Shown here: piece by piece, positions 63,878 through 64,000 of the stretch | How the letters are laid out: every line of letters starts with the position of its first letter | Position numbering within the stretch: the first letter of the stretch is position 1 | Program-made: the position numbers and the translations under genes | Assembly: GCF_019710635.1 (NCBI RefSeq) | Contig: NZ_JAIFZS010000001.1 | Location: 418,390-482,389 of the forward strand | Direction of reading: 5' to 3' | Length of the DNA: 64,000 bases | Source: Mycolicibacterium xanthum | GTDB lineage: Bacteria > Actinomycetota > Actinomycetes > Mycobacteriales > Mycobacteriaceae | Notes under the pieces: model-generated | What the model saw: only the letters and a program-made list of their open reading frames with translations | Database searches by the model: none | What the model was told of the DNA's origin: nothing

Positions 63878-64000
63878 CTAGTACTGCAGCCGTAGATCGG
63901 GATCATTGATTCTGGCGTCGTCGGTAGTGGGATTGTCGGGCTCGGTAGTGGGATTGTCGGGCTCGGTATTGGTGTCGTCTTCGCCATCGTGACCAGGCCA
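63878..64000 (-). CDS. C-terminus of an unidentified protein with acidic repeat tail, partial
   Basis: The last 40 codons, open to the window edge, ending NDPDLRLQY at a TAG (63878-63880). The tail is acidic and contains a tandem 7-residue repeat EPDNPTT encoded by two 21-bp units (63923-63943 and 63944-63964). The protein cannot be identified from this piece. It lies directly upstream of the small membrane protein on the same strand. Confidence 0.6.
   Translation of the reverse strand, partial: WPGHDGEDDTNTEPDNPTTEPDNPTTDDARINDPDLRLQY

Overview
This window is GC-rich (roughly 68-70% by eye) chromosomal DNA from a mycobacterium, most likely a rapidly growing Mycolicibacterium-type species. 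Gene content and order follow the block known in M. tuberculosis as mtr/mqo - cobO-cobB-cysG - efpA - proS - rimP-nusA-ylxR-infB-rbfA-nrnA - dinF - echA16 - pptT-truB - mntR(sirR) - ribF - rpsO-lppU-gpsI-pepR - ald/aldR. Mycothione reductase, pptT, lppU and GTG or leaderless starts are mycobacterial hallmarks. Gene names rest on recognition of protein sequence, not on a database search.

Layout. 1-1684: cobalt ECF transporter (cbiM/N tail, cbiQ, cbiO). 1800-4248 (minus): alpha/beta hydrolase and mtr. 4382-11647: mqo, a GNAT, a magnesium-chelatase-like AAA+/vWA protein, cobO, cobB and cysG (cobalamin/siroheme). 11681-14880: efpA and a tandem paralogue. 14908-25770: proS, two ferritin-like-domain genes (minus), then the rimP-nusA-ylxR-infB-rbfA-nrnA-dinF translation/RNA block. 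25837-32844: accessory metabolism (methyltransferase, crotonase, DUF2277, DUF1802, CocE-type hydrolase with TetR, sulfotransferase, orphan). 32929-45348: metallophosphatase, pptT, truB, a frameshifted SRPBCC gene, mntR, ribF, rpsO, lppU, gpsI, pepR, DUF4334, YchJ-like, ald/aldR.

45361-61519 is a complete [NiFe]-hydrogenase locus of the high-affinity mycobacterial Huc type (group 2a): hypBA on minus, hypFCDE on plus, a divergent AraC regulator, then hucM-like DUF1641, small subunit, large subunit, a C-terminally extended maturation protease, and five tightly coupled accessory genes (90-aa protein, TPR protein, NifU-Rieske fusion, NHL/beta-propeller, orphan). The Hyp proteins build the NiFe(CN)2CO centre, the protease trims the large subunit, and the accessory proteins probably serve assembly and electron transfer to the quinone pool.

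61520-64000 is a decayed region: a GNAT pseudogene and a DUF222/HNH (13E12-type) gene split in two by about 1.1 kb carrying an intact crotonase gene. The split ends share a 7-bp direct repeat, and joining them restores the conserved reading frame. Two further genes lie at the right edge.

Non-coding themes: tandem MIRU-like repeats containing tiny translationally coupled ORFs at three operon junctions; short duplications of gene 3' ends that copy stop codons; many start codons placed 5-8 nt after a TANNNT -10 box (predicted leaderless mRNAs); and candidate TetR, CRP-type and IdeR-type operators.
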